NCBI RefSeq assembly: GCF_947492535.1
Contig: NZ_CANLNH010000006.1
Span: 186,001 to 250,000, forward strand
Length of the DNA: 64,000 nucleotides
From: an uncultured Dokdonia sp.
GTDB lineage: Bacteria > Bacteroidota > Bacteroidia > Flavobacteriales > Flavobacteriaceae
Direction of reading: 5' to 3'
The notes under the pieces were generated by a model. That model worked only from the letters and a program-made list of their open reading frames with translations. It made no database searches and was not told the origin of the DNA. The translations under genes were made by a program, and so were the position numbers. Every line of letters starts with the position of its first letter. Within the stretch, counting starts at the first letter, position 1. This document shows positions 41,465-50,121 of the stretch, in pieces.

Positions 41465-41821
41465 TCATGATATAGCGGTTTCTGGTTTATGCAAACTCAC
41501 GACAATAAGTACAGCAGCCCCATTAATTAAATAATAGTACATATCTATTCCTTCAAACGATAAAACGAAAGGAGCTAGAAGAAATACCACAGCCACCGCA
41601 AAATCTACAATTAAGTGCATCTTATACGATACAACTTTAAATGCACCTAAATGGTGGTCTGTTAATAAGGTTAAAACAAATGCTGCAATTCCAGTTGCTA
41701 CAGAAAGTTGAAGGGCTAAAGGATTAGAACTCCCCAAACCTAATAAGAAAGGGAGTGCTATTAGTGCAATAGCCACAGGATAATCTAAAAATGCGTGTAT
41801 TCTTTTTGTTACTAATTTCAT
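41465..41821 (-). CDS. Four-helix membrane protein, SPW-repeat-like
   Basis: A 118-residue protein with four predicted membrane helices in two similar halves: RIHAFLDYPVAIALIALPFLLGL with ATGIAAFVLTLLTDHHLG, and KMHLIVDFAVAVVFLLAPFVLSF with YYYLINGAAVLIVVSLH. The repeated HxxxD...A..LLAPFxL pattern recalls the SPW repeat family of small membrane proteins, whose function I do not know. It lies between the pldA terminator and a divergent membrane-bound regulator gene. Confidence 0.65.
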   Translation of the reverse strand: MKLVTKRIHAFLDYPVAIALIALPFLLGLGSSNPLALQLSVATGIAAFVLTLLTDHHLGAFKVVSYKMHLIVDFAVAVVFLLAPFVLSFEGIDMYYYLINGAAVLIVVSLHKPETAIS

Positions 41822-41966
41822 GTCTTTTTGTGTTTTTATTAATAATTAAACTTGAGTACTTTAATAATACACTGCAAAGATGCAAGCATTGCTACAGCAT
41901 GTTGCTACAAGAAAATCCTTAAAAATTGTACTTTTTTAAAACAAGTGATTTTTCAAGCATAAAAAA

Positions 41967-41999
41967 GTGTCAAAAAAGTGTAAAAGAAGTGTCAATCAC
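41967..41999 (+). promoter_or_regulatory. Three 11-bp direct repeats upstream of the membrane winged-helix regulator
   Basis: GTGTCAAAAAA, GTGTAAAAGAA and GTGTCAATCAC follow each other with an exact 11-base period, ending 40 bases before the ATG at 42040. The 11-base direct-repeat spacing is what OmpR/PhoB-type winged helices bind. The same motif precedes the YceI gene at 43597-43640, suggesting autoregulation. Confidence 0.65.
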
Positions 42000-42039
42000 T
42001 ACAAAAAGTCAAGAATTTACAGGTTATTTGCAGCTAGAT

Positions 42040-42930
42040 ATGAGAAGAAGAAAATATGGCTATCTTGGAGCTGCTGCAATTGTATTCATTTGCATGCTCT
42101 GGCTTTTTTTTATCCCAGATCATAAGGAGATACATTTTTCAGAGAGAGTAAAAATCTCTTTGCGCGATGTTGGTAACCAATTACTACTCGAACATCAAGA
42201 TAGTACCTCTTTAGTATTACCTGTAATCGAGATAGATAGATTAAATTATGAAGTGTCATTTGAGCGCCCTTTATCTATCACTCCAAATACGATTGTTACC
42301 ATTGTAAAAGAAGCATTTAAAAGGGCAGAACTTCCTGGGCAATACCTCGTCGAAGTGATTCAATGTAAAGATCAAGAAGTTGCCTATAGTTATAGTATTT
42401 TAAATGATGTAGAAAGAGATATTGTTCCTTGTGCTAGTAGGGTTTTACCAGAAAATTGTTTTACAATCAAAACACAATTTATAGAAAATCCACCGCCTGT
42501 TTTAAGTAGAGATATGCTTTTAGTATTGTTGTTTACACTCTTTAGTATACTTATGATTCTTGCGTATTGGGATCGTTTATTTATACGCTTTCGCGAAAGC
42601 GTACCCAGCAACACCTACAATACGAGTACTACACATACAGCTATTGGAATTTTTAAGTTTTACCCAGAACAAAATAAATTGGTAAAAGAGGCTATAGAAA
42701 TTGGACTTTCAAAGAAAGAATGTGAGTTGTTAGCCATTTTTGTATCACAGCCCAATCAAGTGATTAAACGAGACGAACTTACCAAGAGAGTTTGGGAGGA
42801 TAATGGAGTGATTGTAGGAAGAAGCTTAGATACCTATATCTCAAAACTCCGAAAAAAGCTTAAAGACGATACCTCTATAAAAATTACCAATCTACATGGA
42901 GTAGGGTATAAGCTGGAGGTGAATCAATAA
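42040..42930 (+). CDS. Membrane-anchored winged-helix (OmpR/ToxR-type) transcriptional regulator
   Basis: 296 residues from the ATG at 42040 (MRRRKYGYLGAAAIVF). The frame is open to a TTG at 41926, but that extension would cross the repeat operator and precede the first membrane helix. Topology: one helix (about 7-23), an extracytoplasmic domain (about 25-150) with two Cys that could form a disulfide, a second helix (about 153-175, MLLVLLFTLFSILMILAYW), then a cytoplasmic winged helix (about 195-294: SKKECELLAIFVSQPNQVIKRDELTKRVW, SLDTYISKLRKKLKDD, NLHGVGYKLEV). No receiver domain is present. Known parallel: ToxR/CadC-type one-component sensors. IRFRESVPS after the second helix is encoded by an inserted palindrome. 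Confidence 0.8.
   Translation: MRRRKYGYLGAAAIVFICMLWLFFIPDHKEIHFSERVKISLRDVGNQLLLEHQDSTSLVLPVIEIDRLNYEVSFERPLSITPNTIVTIVKEAFKRAELPGQYLVEVIQCKDQEVAYSYSILNDVERDIVPCASRVLPENCFTIKTQFIENPPPVLSRDMLLVLLFTLFSILMILAYWDRLFIRFRESVPSNTYNTSTTHTAIGIFKFYPEQNKLVKEAIEIGLSKKECELLAIFVSQPNQVIKRDELTKRVWEDNGVIVGRSLDTYISKLRKKLKDDTSIKITNLHGVGYKLEVNQ
42584..42603. repeat. REP-like palindrome inside the winged-helix regulator gene
   Basis: A perfect TACGCTTTCGCGAAAGCGTA copy in frame, encoding IRFRESV in the linker between the second membrane helix and the DNA-binding domain. Confidence 0.9.
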
Positions 42931-42971
42931 TGATTTCTTTCTTTAATGTTAATAATCAAAGAAAGAAATCA
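42931..42971. terminator. Bidirectional terminator between regulator and YceI genes
   Basis: TGATTTCTTTCTTT (42931-42944) pairs perfectly with AAAGAAAGAAATCA (42958-42971), a 14-bp stem between convergent genes. AT-rich on both sides, it can serve either strand. Confidence 0.75.
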
Positions 42972-42984
42972 TCAAATACATCTT

Positions 42985-43551
42985 TTAAAAATATAACTCG
43001 GCTTTAAATTCAATAGCATCAGAGATTGCCTTATCCTTTGCTTTGTTATTATAGGTAATTCCCCATCGTGTACGATCAATTTTAAAATGTGCTTTCATCG
43101 TATTTTTAATTCCGTCGATATCTGCATAAAATTTGATATTTTGTGTGATCCCTTTAATGGTGAGATCTGCATATATTTCATGAGTATTGGTATTCGAAAA
43201 ATATTCAATAGAAGTAATGATAAGTTTGGCTTCAGGAAACTTGTAGACATCAAAAAAGTCGGGATCTTTTAAATGTTCAATAGGTCCTTCATGATTACTA
43301 TTAGGTACATTATCTATTGATTGCATATCTATGACAAAAGAACCTCCTGTGACTAGATCACCATTTGTAGCGAGTTCACCTCGTTTAAAATAGACCACAC
43401 CATTGTGTTCACTTATATTAAAGGTATAAGAGCCTTTCCAGTGCAAGACACTTTTTTGAAGATCTAAGGCATGGGTAGTAGGATTGTAGTGTACTTGACT
43501 AGTAACTGTAGCACTAGTAAGGATCATAAGAATACTAAATAATTTTTGCAT
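42985..43551 (-). CDS. YceI family protein
   Basis: A 188-residue periplasmic protein (signal MQKLFSILMILTSATVTSQ) with the YceI lipocalin-like barrel (LQKSVLHWKGSYTFNISEHNGVVYFK, NVPNSNHEGPIEHLKDPDFFDVYKFPEAKLIITSI, THEIYADLTIKGITQNIKF, RTRWGITYN). Known relatives bind polyisoprenoid lipids and respond to pH or osmotic stress; the ligand here is unknown. Four 11-bp direct repeats (43597-43640) precede it. They match those before the membrane winged-helix regulator, which is therefore its likely activator. The two genes are convergent with a shared terminator. Confidence 0.92.
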   Translation of the reverse strand: MQKLFSILMILTSATVTSQVHYNPTTHALDLQKSVLHWKGSYTFNISEHNGVVYFKRGELATNGDLVTGGSFVIDMQSIDNVPNSNHEGPIEHLKDPDFFDVYKFPEAKLIITSIEYFSNTNTHEIYADLTIKGITQNIKFYADIDGIKNTMKAHFKIDRTRWGITYNNKAKDKAISDAIEFKAELYF

Positions 43552-43596
43552 AATGATTTGATTTTGAAGTAAAACTAAATCGAGAGCCTTACAAAA

Positions 43597-43640
43597 ATGT
43601 CAAAATGATGCAAAAGAAGTGTCAATAAGATGTAAAAGTT
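43597..43640 (-). promoter_or_regulatory. Four 11-bp direct repeats upstream of the YceI gene
   Basis: ATGTCAAAATG, ATGCAAAAGAA, GTGTCAATAAG and ATGTAAAAGTT, exact 11-base period, ending 46 bases from the YceI ATG. Matches the repeats at 41967-41999 (RTGTCAA and RTGYAAAAGAA half-sites). Confidence 0.65.
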
Positions 43641-43835
43641 TACCCATAAAAGCAAAAATTGTGAAAATACATCGGGAATACTGTACAATACTTAAATTCC
43701 AAACAAACCTAAAACCCTTTTAAATACTGTAAAACAATACGTTATAAAAAAATAAACTGTCCAGTATTATAATCCTTTACCTCTAGCATTTGATTGATAA
43801 ATACCTTTAAGCCATAACCATAAAATATAATTCTT

Positions 43836-44156
43836 ATGAAAAATTTAATTGTTTTATTGGTGGTATTTATAAGTATGAATTCTTTTCATACAAATCCATC
43901 TATCGAAAATTGTTCAGATGCAGAAATTGAGGCTATTATCATTGAGAAATTTGAATCTTTAGAAAAGTTTGCCTTAGATGAAAAATCAAAAGAAGAACTT
44001 AATGTGATTAAAGAAATGATCCTCAATTCTGAGTATCGTTTTGCTGATTGTTTTTATGAGTGTTGGAATGAATTTGTAGCGTGTACTAACAATTCGTTAC
44101 CAATTCATCAGTGTATGTCAGCATTTAGACAATGTCGTAGTGAATGCCCGATCTAA
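43836..44156 (+). CDS. Small secreted protein with mirror-symmetric cysteine pattern
   Basis: A 106-residue protein with a signal peptide (MKNLIVLLVVFISMNSFHT). An acidic, helical middle (about 28-66, alternating Glu and Lys) leads to C72-x3-C76-x6-C83-x9-C93-x6-C100-x3-C104. The cysteine spacing reads the same forwards and backwards. Two helices bridged by disulfides, as in helical-hairpin proteins with twin Cys motifs, is the natural model. C26 near the mature N-terminus is a seventh cysteine. I do not recognise a family. It is monocistronic, convergent with the YadA-like gene. Confidence 0.65.
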   Translation: MKNLIVLLVVFISMNSFHTNPSIENCSDAEIEAIIIEKFESLEKFALDEKSKEELNVIKEMILNSEYRFADCFYECWNEFVACTNNSLPIHQCMSAFRQCRSECPI

Positions 44157-44265
44157 ATACTACATGGTATTTTTAGAGAGATACCTTTTTATTGTTTATA
44201 TGCATGAGTATGTATACAAAAGCGGTAAAAAGGTATCACTATGCTATAAACTATTAGTGAAAAAC

Positions 44266-45495
44266 TTAACAGCCTCCTATACATTCCCATGTATTAGTGG
44301 TTGCCATAAAGACATACAAACCTTCGGAAGTAACATTGATAACTTGACCCGAAAGAGTAGTTGTAGCAGCTGTAACAAAAATGATAGCGCCATTTTGAGT
44401 AGCTGTATAGGTTTTTAATGCCAATTGATCTCCAGTTAATCTAGGAGGAAGGATACCATCTAGTCTTGTAACTACATCTGGTTGACCTACTACATCTAGA
44501 GTTGTTTGTGGATCAGTTGTACCAATACCAACATTTATTTCACCGTTTCCTATAATTACAGTATTTTGAATAGTTGCTTGAGTATTGGCTCCTAGAGCTA
44601 CTGCATCTTGAGCAGTAGCAAATGCGTTTTCACCTATAGCAATACTCCTATCTTGAGTGACATTAGTAAATGCACCTATTGCTATACTTGATTCACCACC
44701 AGATTCTGCTTCATCTCCAAGAGCTAAAGCGCCATTACCTGTAGTCATAGCATTATCACCTATACTAACAGACCTTGCAGCTACAGATTGAGCATCAGAA
44801 CCTATTGCTAATGCAGAATCATCATTTGCTACTGTATTTTCTCCTATTGCGATACTATTTCTTGCTGAAGCTTCTGAGTTAAATCCATATGCCACTGCCC
44901 GTAAATCACCAGCTTCTGCATTAGAACCAAAAGCAACAGATTCTTCACCACTAGCTATACTATTAAAACCTATGGCAACCCCTTCTTTATTATTTCCAGC
45001 TGCATTTTGACCTATCGCAATAGCGTTATTTCCATCACTTGTAGCGTTATTTCCAAAATGTAAAGCGTTATTTACTTTAATTCTTCCTACCTCAATATCA
45101 GAAACTTTAAAAACAAGATCTTCAGCATTTGTAGTTCCCAAAAAATCTCCATTTACTATTTCATTTCCTCTAAGCAACCAGCCATTATCCTCTGGTGAGA
45201 TAGATACCCATATAGTACCATTCCAATAATAATAACCAACACCGTTCCCGTCAATAACCAAATTATTAATATTGTAAATTAAAAGACCATTAGCATTAGG
45301 ATTAATACCATCAATAGATGCATTTGTTACATCGTCTAGCGATACCCGAGGACCTAGAAAACCTCTTGGGTTTAATGGATTTGAAAAGATATCCAATAAA
45401 CTTGATGGATCTGGATCTGATGTTCCAATACCAACTTGTGAAAAAGTTGACTCAGAACATATTCCAAGTATAATTAAAAATAAAATAAATCTCAT
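44266..45495 (-). CDS. Secreted YadA-head-repeat protein
   Basis: A 409-residue protein with a signal peptide (MRFILFLIILGICSESTFSQ). The N-terminal part (about 21-110: VGIGTSDPDPSSLLDIFSN, GLLIYNINNL, YWNGTIWVSIS) is the usual Bacteroidota cell-surface/tail-fibre-like module. Residues about 145-320 are about 12 repeats of ~14 residues of the type NSIAIGENTVANDD, SVSIGDNAMTTGNG, the left-handed beta-roll of YadA/Hia head domains. INVGIGTTDPQTTLDVVG follows. The tail ends TNTWECIGGC. No membrane anchor or T9SS sorting domain is seen at the end, so how it stays on the surface is unclear. Probable adhesin, by repeat type only. Confidence 0.78.
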   Translation of the reverse strand: MRFILFLIILGICSESTFSQVGIGTSDPDPSSLLDIFSNPLNPRGFLGPRVSLDDVTNASIDGINPNANGLLIYNINNLVIDGNGVGYYYWNGTIWVSISPEDNGWLLRGNEIVNGDFLGTTNAEDLVFKVSDIEVGRIKVNNALHFGNNATSDGNNAIAIGQNAAGNNKEGVAIGFNSIASGEESVAFGSNAEAGDLRAVAYGFNSEASARNSIAIGENTVANDDSALAIGSDAQSVAARSVSIGDNAMTTGNGALALGDEAESGGESSIAIGAFTNVTQDRSIAIGENAFATAQDAVALGANTQATIQNTVIIGNGEINVGIGTTDPQTTLDVVGQPDVVTRLDGILPPRLTGDQLALKTYTATQNGAIIFVTAATTTLSGQVINVTSEGLYVFMATTNTWECIGGC

Positions 45496-45703
45496 AGGGA
45501 AAAATTTATATATAATTTAAAAAGAAACTAAGATATAGAATTTCAAAAATACATTAACAAAACAACAATAGGGAAACAGAATAATCGACAAAATACATTA
45601 TTCATCGTTAAAATGCAATTTTTACTAAAAATCATCTTAAATAAAAATTATTAGCATATAAAACCTAATGAAGATACTTAGGAGGTCGAGAGTAAATAAG
45701 AGA

Positions 45704-46831
45704 TTACTTTTTTTTCATTCCAAAGAGAAAACTCAAAACCGTAAACGGATATATGATCCATCTATAAATTCCAACAATCACAATAAAAGAACTCGTCGCA
45801 AGTATAAAAAGCTTTACAGGAATACTCCAAGGCTGTTGTATAACATAATACCCAATAATAATAAGCACGGTTTGGTGTAATATATAAAACGGATAAATAG
45901 CTTCATTCAGTTTACTAAGCAACGTACTCGGTTTTGATAACCAAATCTGCCCGTATCCTAATAATGTACAGATTACACTCCAACTTACCAAAGCACTTAC
46001 ACCATACCAAATACTCCAACGTGTAGCAAGATCCCAATAAGAACTAGCCATATCATTTGGCATAAAATAATACGCATAAAACACTAGGGTAGAGAGAATC
46101 ATAAGTAAGAAATTCACTTTCCGGTACTTTTTTAATGATTCCCAAACGGTAGGTATTCCTGAAAATAGGATTCCTACAACAAAGAAATATCCATAAAATA
46201 ACGTAGAAGAAAGGTTTGTAATCACCTTATCATCTTCTGGATAATAGTGTTTTGATACAATCTTTATAATAATAAGTGGAATAACGAGTGCAAACATCCC
46301 AAACCGTTTTGAACAAAAAGCAGTTACTCTATGTGTAAACATATCTGCATAGCTAGATTTTATAAATAAAATAAGAGGAATACTCAACACAGATATATAA
46401 AATAGGTTTTCTATAAACCAAAGATGATTTATATTTATATCTATATGATCTAGAATATTCTTATAAAAATCGAAATAAGATGTATACGAAGTGATCTTCT
46501 CTATATACGTTTGCGGTGGTACAATGACAAATACGCCAAAAATTAATGGAATCAATAGCCGTGTAGCACGCTCCCTTATAAACTGAATCCAACTACGTTT
46601 TGAAAAGGCAAAAACAGTACCTATTCCAGAAATAAGAAACAATAAAGGAAGTCTAAATTGTTCAAAAAAGACCATCACATCGTCTAGTACTTTACTAGAT
46701 TCTGAATTCATGATATGAAACCCATCTCCATTAAAGGGCATACCGATGTGATGTAAAAAAACAAGAAAGATGGAGATCACACGCCACCAATCTAAATCAT
46801 AACGTCGTTGTGTTTTTTGCATAGTGCTCAT
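45704..46831 (-). CDS. Acyltransferase family 3 membrane protein
   Basis: A 375-residue polytopic inner-membrane protein with about 10 hydrophobic helices. The first has the family signature RRYDLDWWRVISIFLVFLHHIGMPF (R, D...R and the catalytic-type His). FRLPLLFLISGIGTVFAF, LWFIENLFYISVLSIPLILF and IYPFYILHQTVLIIIGYYV are further family blocks. Known role: transfer of acetyl or other acyl groups to exported sugars or lipids, such as glucan or O-antigen modification. The substrate is unknown and no polysaccharide genes are adjacent. It is a single gene divergent from a membrane AraC regulator. Confidence 0.9.
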   Translation of the reverse strand: MSTMQKTQRRYDLDWWRVISIFLVFLHHIGMPFNGDGFHIMNSESSKVLDDVMVFFEQFRLPLLFLISGIGTVFAFSKRSWIQFIRERATRLLIPLIFGVFVIVPPQTYIEKITSYTSYFDFYKNILDHIDININHLWFIENLFYISVLSIPLILFIKSSYADMFTHRVTAFCSKRFGMFALVIPLIIIKIVSKHYYPEDDKVITNLSSTLFYGYFFVVGILFSGIPTVWESLKKYRKVNFLLMILSTLVFYAYYFMPNDMASSYWDLATRWSIWYGVSALVSWSVICTLLGYGQIWLSKPSTLLSKLNEAIYPFYILHQTVLIIIGYYVIQQPWSIPVKLFILATSSFIVIVGIYRWIIYPFTVLSFLFGMKKK

Positions 46832-46946
46832 TTGATTGATAGCGTAAAACTATGCCTTTTTGAAAGGCGTACCTACTAATTACAGGCGAATGGCGTTAGA
46901 ATGTCGGGTTGTTGATAGCGCTTTTATAGCACTCTTAATCTTGTTG

Positions 46947-47032
46947 TATACGCTTTCGCGAAATCGAGCTTGCGAGGCCTATCGGTAGCCTGATTCAAGA
47001 CTCTATTCGAGAGCGAAGCGATAAAGTGTATA
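46947..47032. repeat. Composite palindromic element, long form
   Basis: Begins TATACGCTTTCGCGAAATCG and ends GAGCGAAGCGATAAAGTGTATA, with a diverged middle (CTTGCGAGGCCTATCGGTAGCC). Same block order as 34150-34238. It lies between the acyltransferase and AraC-type genes. Confidence 0.75.
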
Positions 47033-47075
47033 AATTGACAATTTTAAGAATGATAAAAACTGAACTAACAATGAT

Positions 47076-47083
47076 TATATTTG
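47076..47083 (+). promoter_or_regulatory. Putative -7 box for the membrane AraC regulator
   Basis: TATATTTG, a perfect TAnnTTTG match, lies 19 bases before the TTG start at 47103. It supports that non-ATG start because transcription would begin only about 15 bases upstream. Confidence 0.5.
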
Positions 47084-47102
47084 TAATACTAACGCCTTAC
47101 AT

Positions 47103-48161
47103 TTGGAATTCAGCAAAAACGTATTGTTCTTTTTTAGTGCCTTAGGGGCTTTCAATGGACTTTTTCTAAGTTTCTACTTTGGATTTTTAATAAAAAATAG
47201 GAGTAGGGCTACCTATTTTCTTGCCGCATTATTATTTGTAATTAGTGTACGTGTTACTAAGTCTGTTTTCTTAACTTTTTATCCAGGGACTTCTTCTGTA
47301 TTTGTAAGTGTAGGACTTGCTGCCTGCTTCTTAATTGGTCCCTTTTTATATCTCTATACCAAAATTGCAATACACCCGCAGAAGGTGAAACAATGGAATT
47401 GGCTATTTCACATTATCCCTGTACTCATTTTTATGACGATTATTAGTAGTATATATCCTTATAGCGAATATAAACATCTCTGGTGGCGTAGACCTCCTAG
47501 AATATTTGGAGTGATCTTATGCACACAATGGACCCTTTACACCGGGGCAGCGATTTATCAAGCTAGAGACGCTTTTAAAACTCTTTTTAATAAACATAAA
47601 AAGATTACCACCCTAGATTTCTGGATTATAAATATCGTTATTGGTGGATTTATTATTTGGTTAGCCTACAATACAACAAGCTATACATCCTATATCGTTG
47701 GTGCGCTATCTTTTTCTTTTACATTTTACATCACCCTAGTTATCTGGATTATAAAACGTAGAAAAAGTACCCTTACTTTTTTAACACCCACGGTAAAATA
47801 TGCTAATAAAAAAATTGATGATGACAAAGCATCTTCTATGGCTGAGCAACTAGATGTATTATTCCAACAACAAGAGATTCATCGAAATCCTAATTTAAAA
47901 CTCTCTGATGTTGCGACCCAATTAGCCGTAACACCTCACGAACTCTCACAATATCTAAATGACAATGTGGGATTGAGTTTCTCAAATTATATTAATACAC
48001 ATCGTGTCAAAACAGCCACGCAGTTAATTCAAACGAATACGTTATTAACGCTCGAAGCTATAGGAAACGAATGTGGTTTTAAATCGAATTCATCTTTCTA
48101 CACAGCATTCAAAAAAAACCAAGGAATGACGCCTTCTCAATTTAAAAAATCCCTTTCATAA
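47103..48161 (+). CDS. AraC family regulator with an N-terminal membrane domain
   Basis: A 352-residue protein. The N-terminal ~220 residues have seven hydrophobic helices (NVLFFFSALGAFNGLFLSFYFGFL, LLFVISVRVTKSVFL, AACFLIGPFLYLYTKI, ...). The C-terminal AraC-type double HTH (about 250-350) has LSDVATQLAVTPHELSQYLNDNVGLSFSNYINTHRV and LEAIGNECGFKSNSSFYTAFKKNQGMTPSQF. Known parallel: the membrane-bound AraC proteins common in Flavobacteriia, with unknown signals. The start appears to be TTG at 47103. No ATG in frame precedes the first helix, and a good -7 box lies just upstream. It is a likely regulator of the downstream NTF2-like and serine hydrolase genes on the same strand. Confidence 0.82.
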   Translation: MEFSKNVLFFFSALGAFNGLFLSFYFGFLIKNRSRATYFLAALLFVISVRVTKSVFLTFYPGTSSVFVSVGLAACFLIGPFLYLYTKIAIHPQKVKQWNWLFHIIPVLIFMTIISSIYPYSEYKHLWWRRPPRIFGVILCTQWTLYTGAAIYQARDAFKTLFNKHKKITTLDFWIINIVIGGFIIWLAYNTTSYTSYIVGALSFSFTFYITLVIWIIKRRKSTLTFLTPTVKYANKKIDDDKASSMAEQLDVLFQQQEIHRNPNLKLSDVATQLAVTPHELSQYLNDNVGLSFSNYINTHRVKTATQLIQTNTLLTLEAIGNECGFKSNSSFYTAFKKNQGMTPSQFKKSLS

Positions 48162-48274
48162 GGTGTTTTTTTCTACAGAATTATAAATTCACAGATTATC
48201 ATAGCATTTATACACTTGATTTTTAAAGGTTTCTTATAGATTCGTAGTTGAATCAATCTTTAAAAAAACGATCA

Positions 48275-48688
48275 ATGAAAAATAGGTATGTACTATTGCT
48301 TTTCATGCTCTGTGTTCAAATAAGTTTTGCACAGACAGATAAAGAACAGATTAAAGAAACCCTTCTACATTATATAGAAGGAACTGCCAATGGAGCACCA
48401 GAACGAATTAAAAAAGCATTTCACAAAGATCTTAATCTCTATAGTGTTTCTAATGATACATTGAGTATCACCAACGGACAAAAATATATTAGCTACTTTA
48501 GAGAAGGTCAAAAACGAGAGAGAGTTGGCAAAATCATTTCAATAGATGTAGTGAATAATGCTGCCATCGCAAAAGTAGAAATTGATGTTCCTAGTAGAAA
48601 CCGATTGTACACCGACTATATGATGCTTCTAAAGGTAAATGGACAATGGAAAATCATCCATAAATCATATACCTCCGAAAACTACTAA
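48275..48688 (+). CDS. Secreted NTF2-like (lumazine-binding-type) protein
   Basis: 137 residues from the ATG at 48275, which starts a clean signal peptide (MKNRYVLLLFMLCVQISFAQ); a TTG at 48248 is in frame but would spoil it. The rest is one cone-shaped NTF2-like domain: ETLLHYIEGTANGAPERIKKAFHKDLNLYSV, INGQKYISYFREG, KVEIDVPSRNRLYTDYMMLLKVNGQWKIIHKSY. The fold is a binding scaffold; catalytic residues cannot be identified. It lies 14 bases before the serine hydrolase gene and is probably co-transcribed with it. Confidence 0.82.
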   Translation: MKNRYVLLLFMLCVQISFAQTDKEQIKETLLHYIEGTANGAPERIKKAFHKDLNLYSVSNDTLSITNGQKYISYFREGQKRERVGKIISIDVVNNAAIAKVEIDVPSRNRLYTDYMMLLKVNGQWKIIHKSYTSENY

Positions 48689-48702
48689 AACCATTCTCTA
48701 TA

Positions 48703-50121
48703 ATGAATTTAAAATCATCACTACAGTTCTTTAGTATCGTATTAGCATGTATAGGTATATCCTGTCAGGCACAAGAACATCAGGTAGATATAGTGAAACT
48801 AGAAACACAACTAGATTCTTTAATGAATACAAGGATGCAAGAGGAACATATTCCAGGGGCCGCATTTATTATTGTGAAAGATGGGAAAACACTATTGAAG
48901 AAAGGATATGGATATACCAGCTTAGGTGAAGAAATAAGACGGGTAGATCCTGATTCAACAATCTTTAGAATTGGTTCTGTGACCAAAACATTTACGGCTA
49001 CAGCTTTATTACAATTAGTAGACCAACAGAAAGTTGATCTTCATACAGATGTAAATCAGTACTTAACTACGATAAAAGTTCCCGAAACTTATAAAAACCC
49101 TGTTACACCAGCACATTTAATCAATCACAGTGCAGGCTTTGATGAGTTAAGAGGACGCGTTGTCTATCAGGAAAGCCAATCGATTCCGTTAGGCGACTTT
49201 TTAAGTAATCGCCTTGTCCGTATCCGAGAACCTGGTATTATCTCTAGCTATTCCTCGTATGGAATAGCCTTGGCTGGACTTTTAGTAGAAAATGTAAGCG
49301 GACAACGTCTTGATGCGTTTATGAAAGAAACCATTTGGGAACCATTGGGCATGAATATGACCTCCATGTTTTTAAATGATCAGGTAGAAACCTATGCATC
49401 TTGGGGATATGAATATCGTAATGGAATTAATGTACCACAACCTTGGGAATACTATCATACCTATCCAGCATCAGAGATCAATAGCACGGTAACTGATATG
49501 GGAAAATACTTGAACATGCATTTAAGTAGTGGTGTATGGAATAATAAACGAATTTTAAGCGATGAGTTAGCACAACAAATGAAACAACCTCAATTACGGA
49601 TACATCCTGAAGTCGAAGCATTTGCCTATGGTTTTTATGAAGAAGATGCTCAGGGTTTTAGAACCATTAGTCATGGAGGTGATATGCTTGGGTACGCATC
49701 TTATATGGCGATGGTACCCGAAGAACAGTTAGGTATATTTATCATTCATCACCATGAAGGCACTCGATTACGCTATGCCGTGATGGATTTGGTTTTATCC
49801 GCTTTCGCGAAAGCGAACACAGAAACACCACAACCTACACCAACCACACCAATAACCAGTGATCTTAGTCGTTTTGCAGGTCATTATATGTGGACTACGC
49901 ATTGTCATACATGTGAGACGGGATGGAAACCCGATCGTGAAGAACTTATCGTAAATAATGATACTACCTTTACTATCATGAATCGAACCTATACCCAGGT
50001 AGCTCCTTTACTATTCAAAAGTACTGATGGTGCACGTACTATGGGCTTTGTAGAAAATAAAGAAGGAGAAATTATATATATGTGTACTGGCGGAAATAAT
50101 ATGTTTGAGAAGGTGAAATAA
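48703..50121 (+). CDS. Serine hydrolase, class C beta-lactamase/DD-peptidase-like lipoprotein
   Basis: A 472-residue protein with a lipoprotein-type signal (MNLKSSLQFFSIVLACIGISCQ). The beta-lactamase fold (about 30-360) has the nucleophile motif SVTK in RIGSVTKTFTATALLQLVD, SYSSYGIALAGLLVENVSG as the YxN-type motif (YSS here, a common variant) and TISHGGDMLGYASYMAMVP as the HxG motif. A C-terminal ~100-residue beta domain follows (DLSRFAGHYMWTTHCHTCETGWKPD). Known relatives are esterases, DD-peptidases and peptide hydrolases. A palindrome copy encodes AFAKAN at the domain boundary (49800-49815). It probably forms an operon with the NTF2-like gene 14 bases upstream. Confidence 0.88.
   Translation: MNLKSSLQFFSIVLACIGISCQAQEHQVDIVKLETQLDSLMNTRMQEEHIPGAAFIIVKDGKTLLKKGYGYTSLGEEIRRVDPDSTIFRIGSVTKTFTATALLQLVDQQKVDLHTDVNQYLTTIKVPETYKNPVTPAHLINHSAGFDELRGRVVYQESQSIPLGDFLSNRLVRIREPGIISSYSSYGIALAGLLVENVSGQRLDAFMKETIWEPLGMNMTSMFLNDQVETYASWGYEYRNGINVPQPWEYYHTYPASEINSTVTDMGKYLNMHLSSGVWNNKRILSDELAQQMKQPQLRIHPEVEAFAYGFYEEDAQGFRTISHGGDMLGYASYMAMVPEEQLGIFIIHHHEGTRLRYAVMDLVLSAFAKANTETPQPTPTTPITSDLSRFAGHYMWTTHCHTCETGWKPDREELIVNNDTTFTIMNRTYTQVAPLLFKSTDGARTMGFVENKEGEIIYMCTGGNNMFEKVK
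49800..49815. repeat. REP-like palindrome core inside the serine hydrolase gene
   Basis: CGCTTTCGCGAAAGCG is in frame and encodes AFAKA, a reading frame different from the IRFRES form in the other coding copies. It falls in the linker between the catalytic and C-terminal domains. Confidence 0.85.

Noticed and set aside
45668-45880. Basic 70-codon ORF at the end of the acyltransferase gene
   Set aside because: It mostly overlaps the acyltransferase coding sequence in antisense and its Lys/Arg/Asn richness reflects AT-rich composition.
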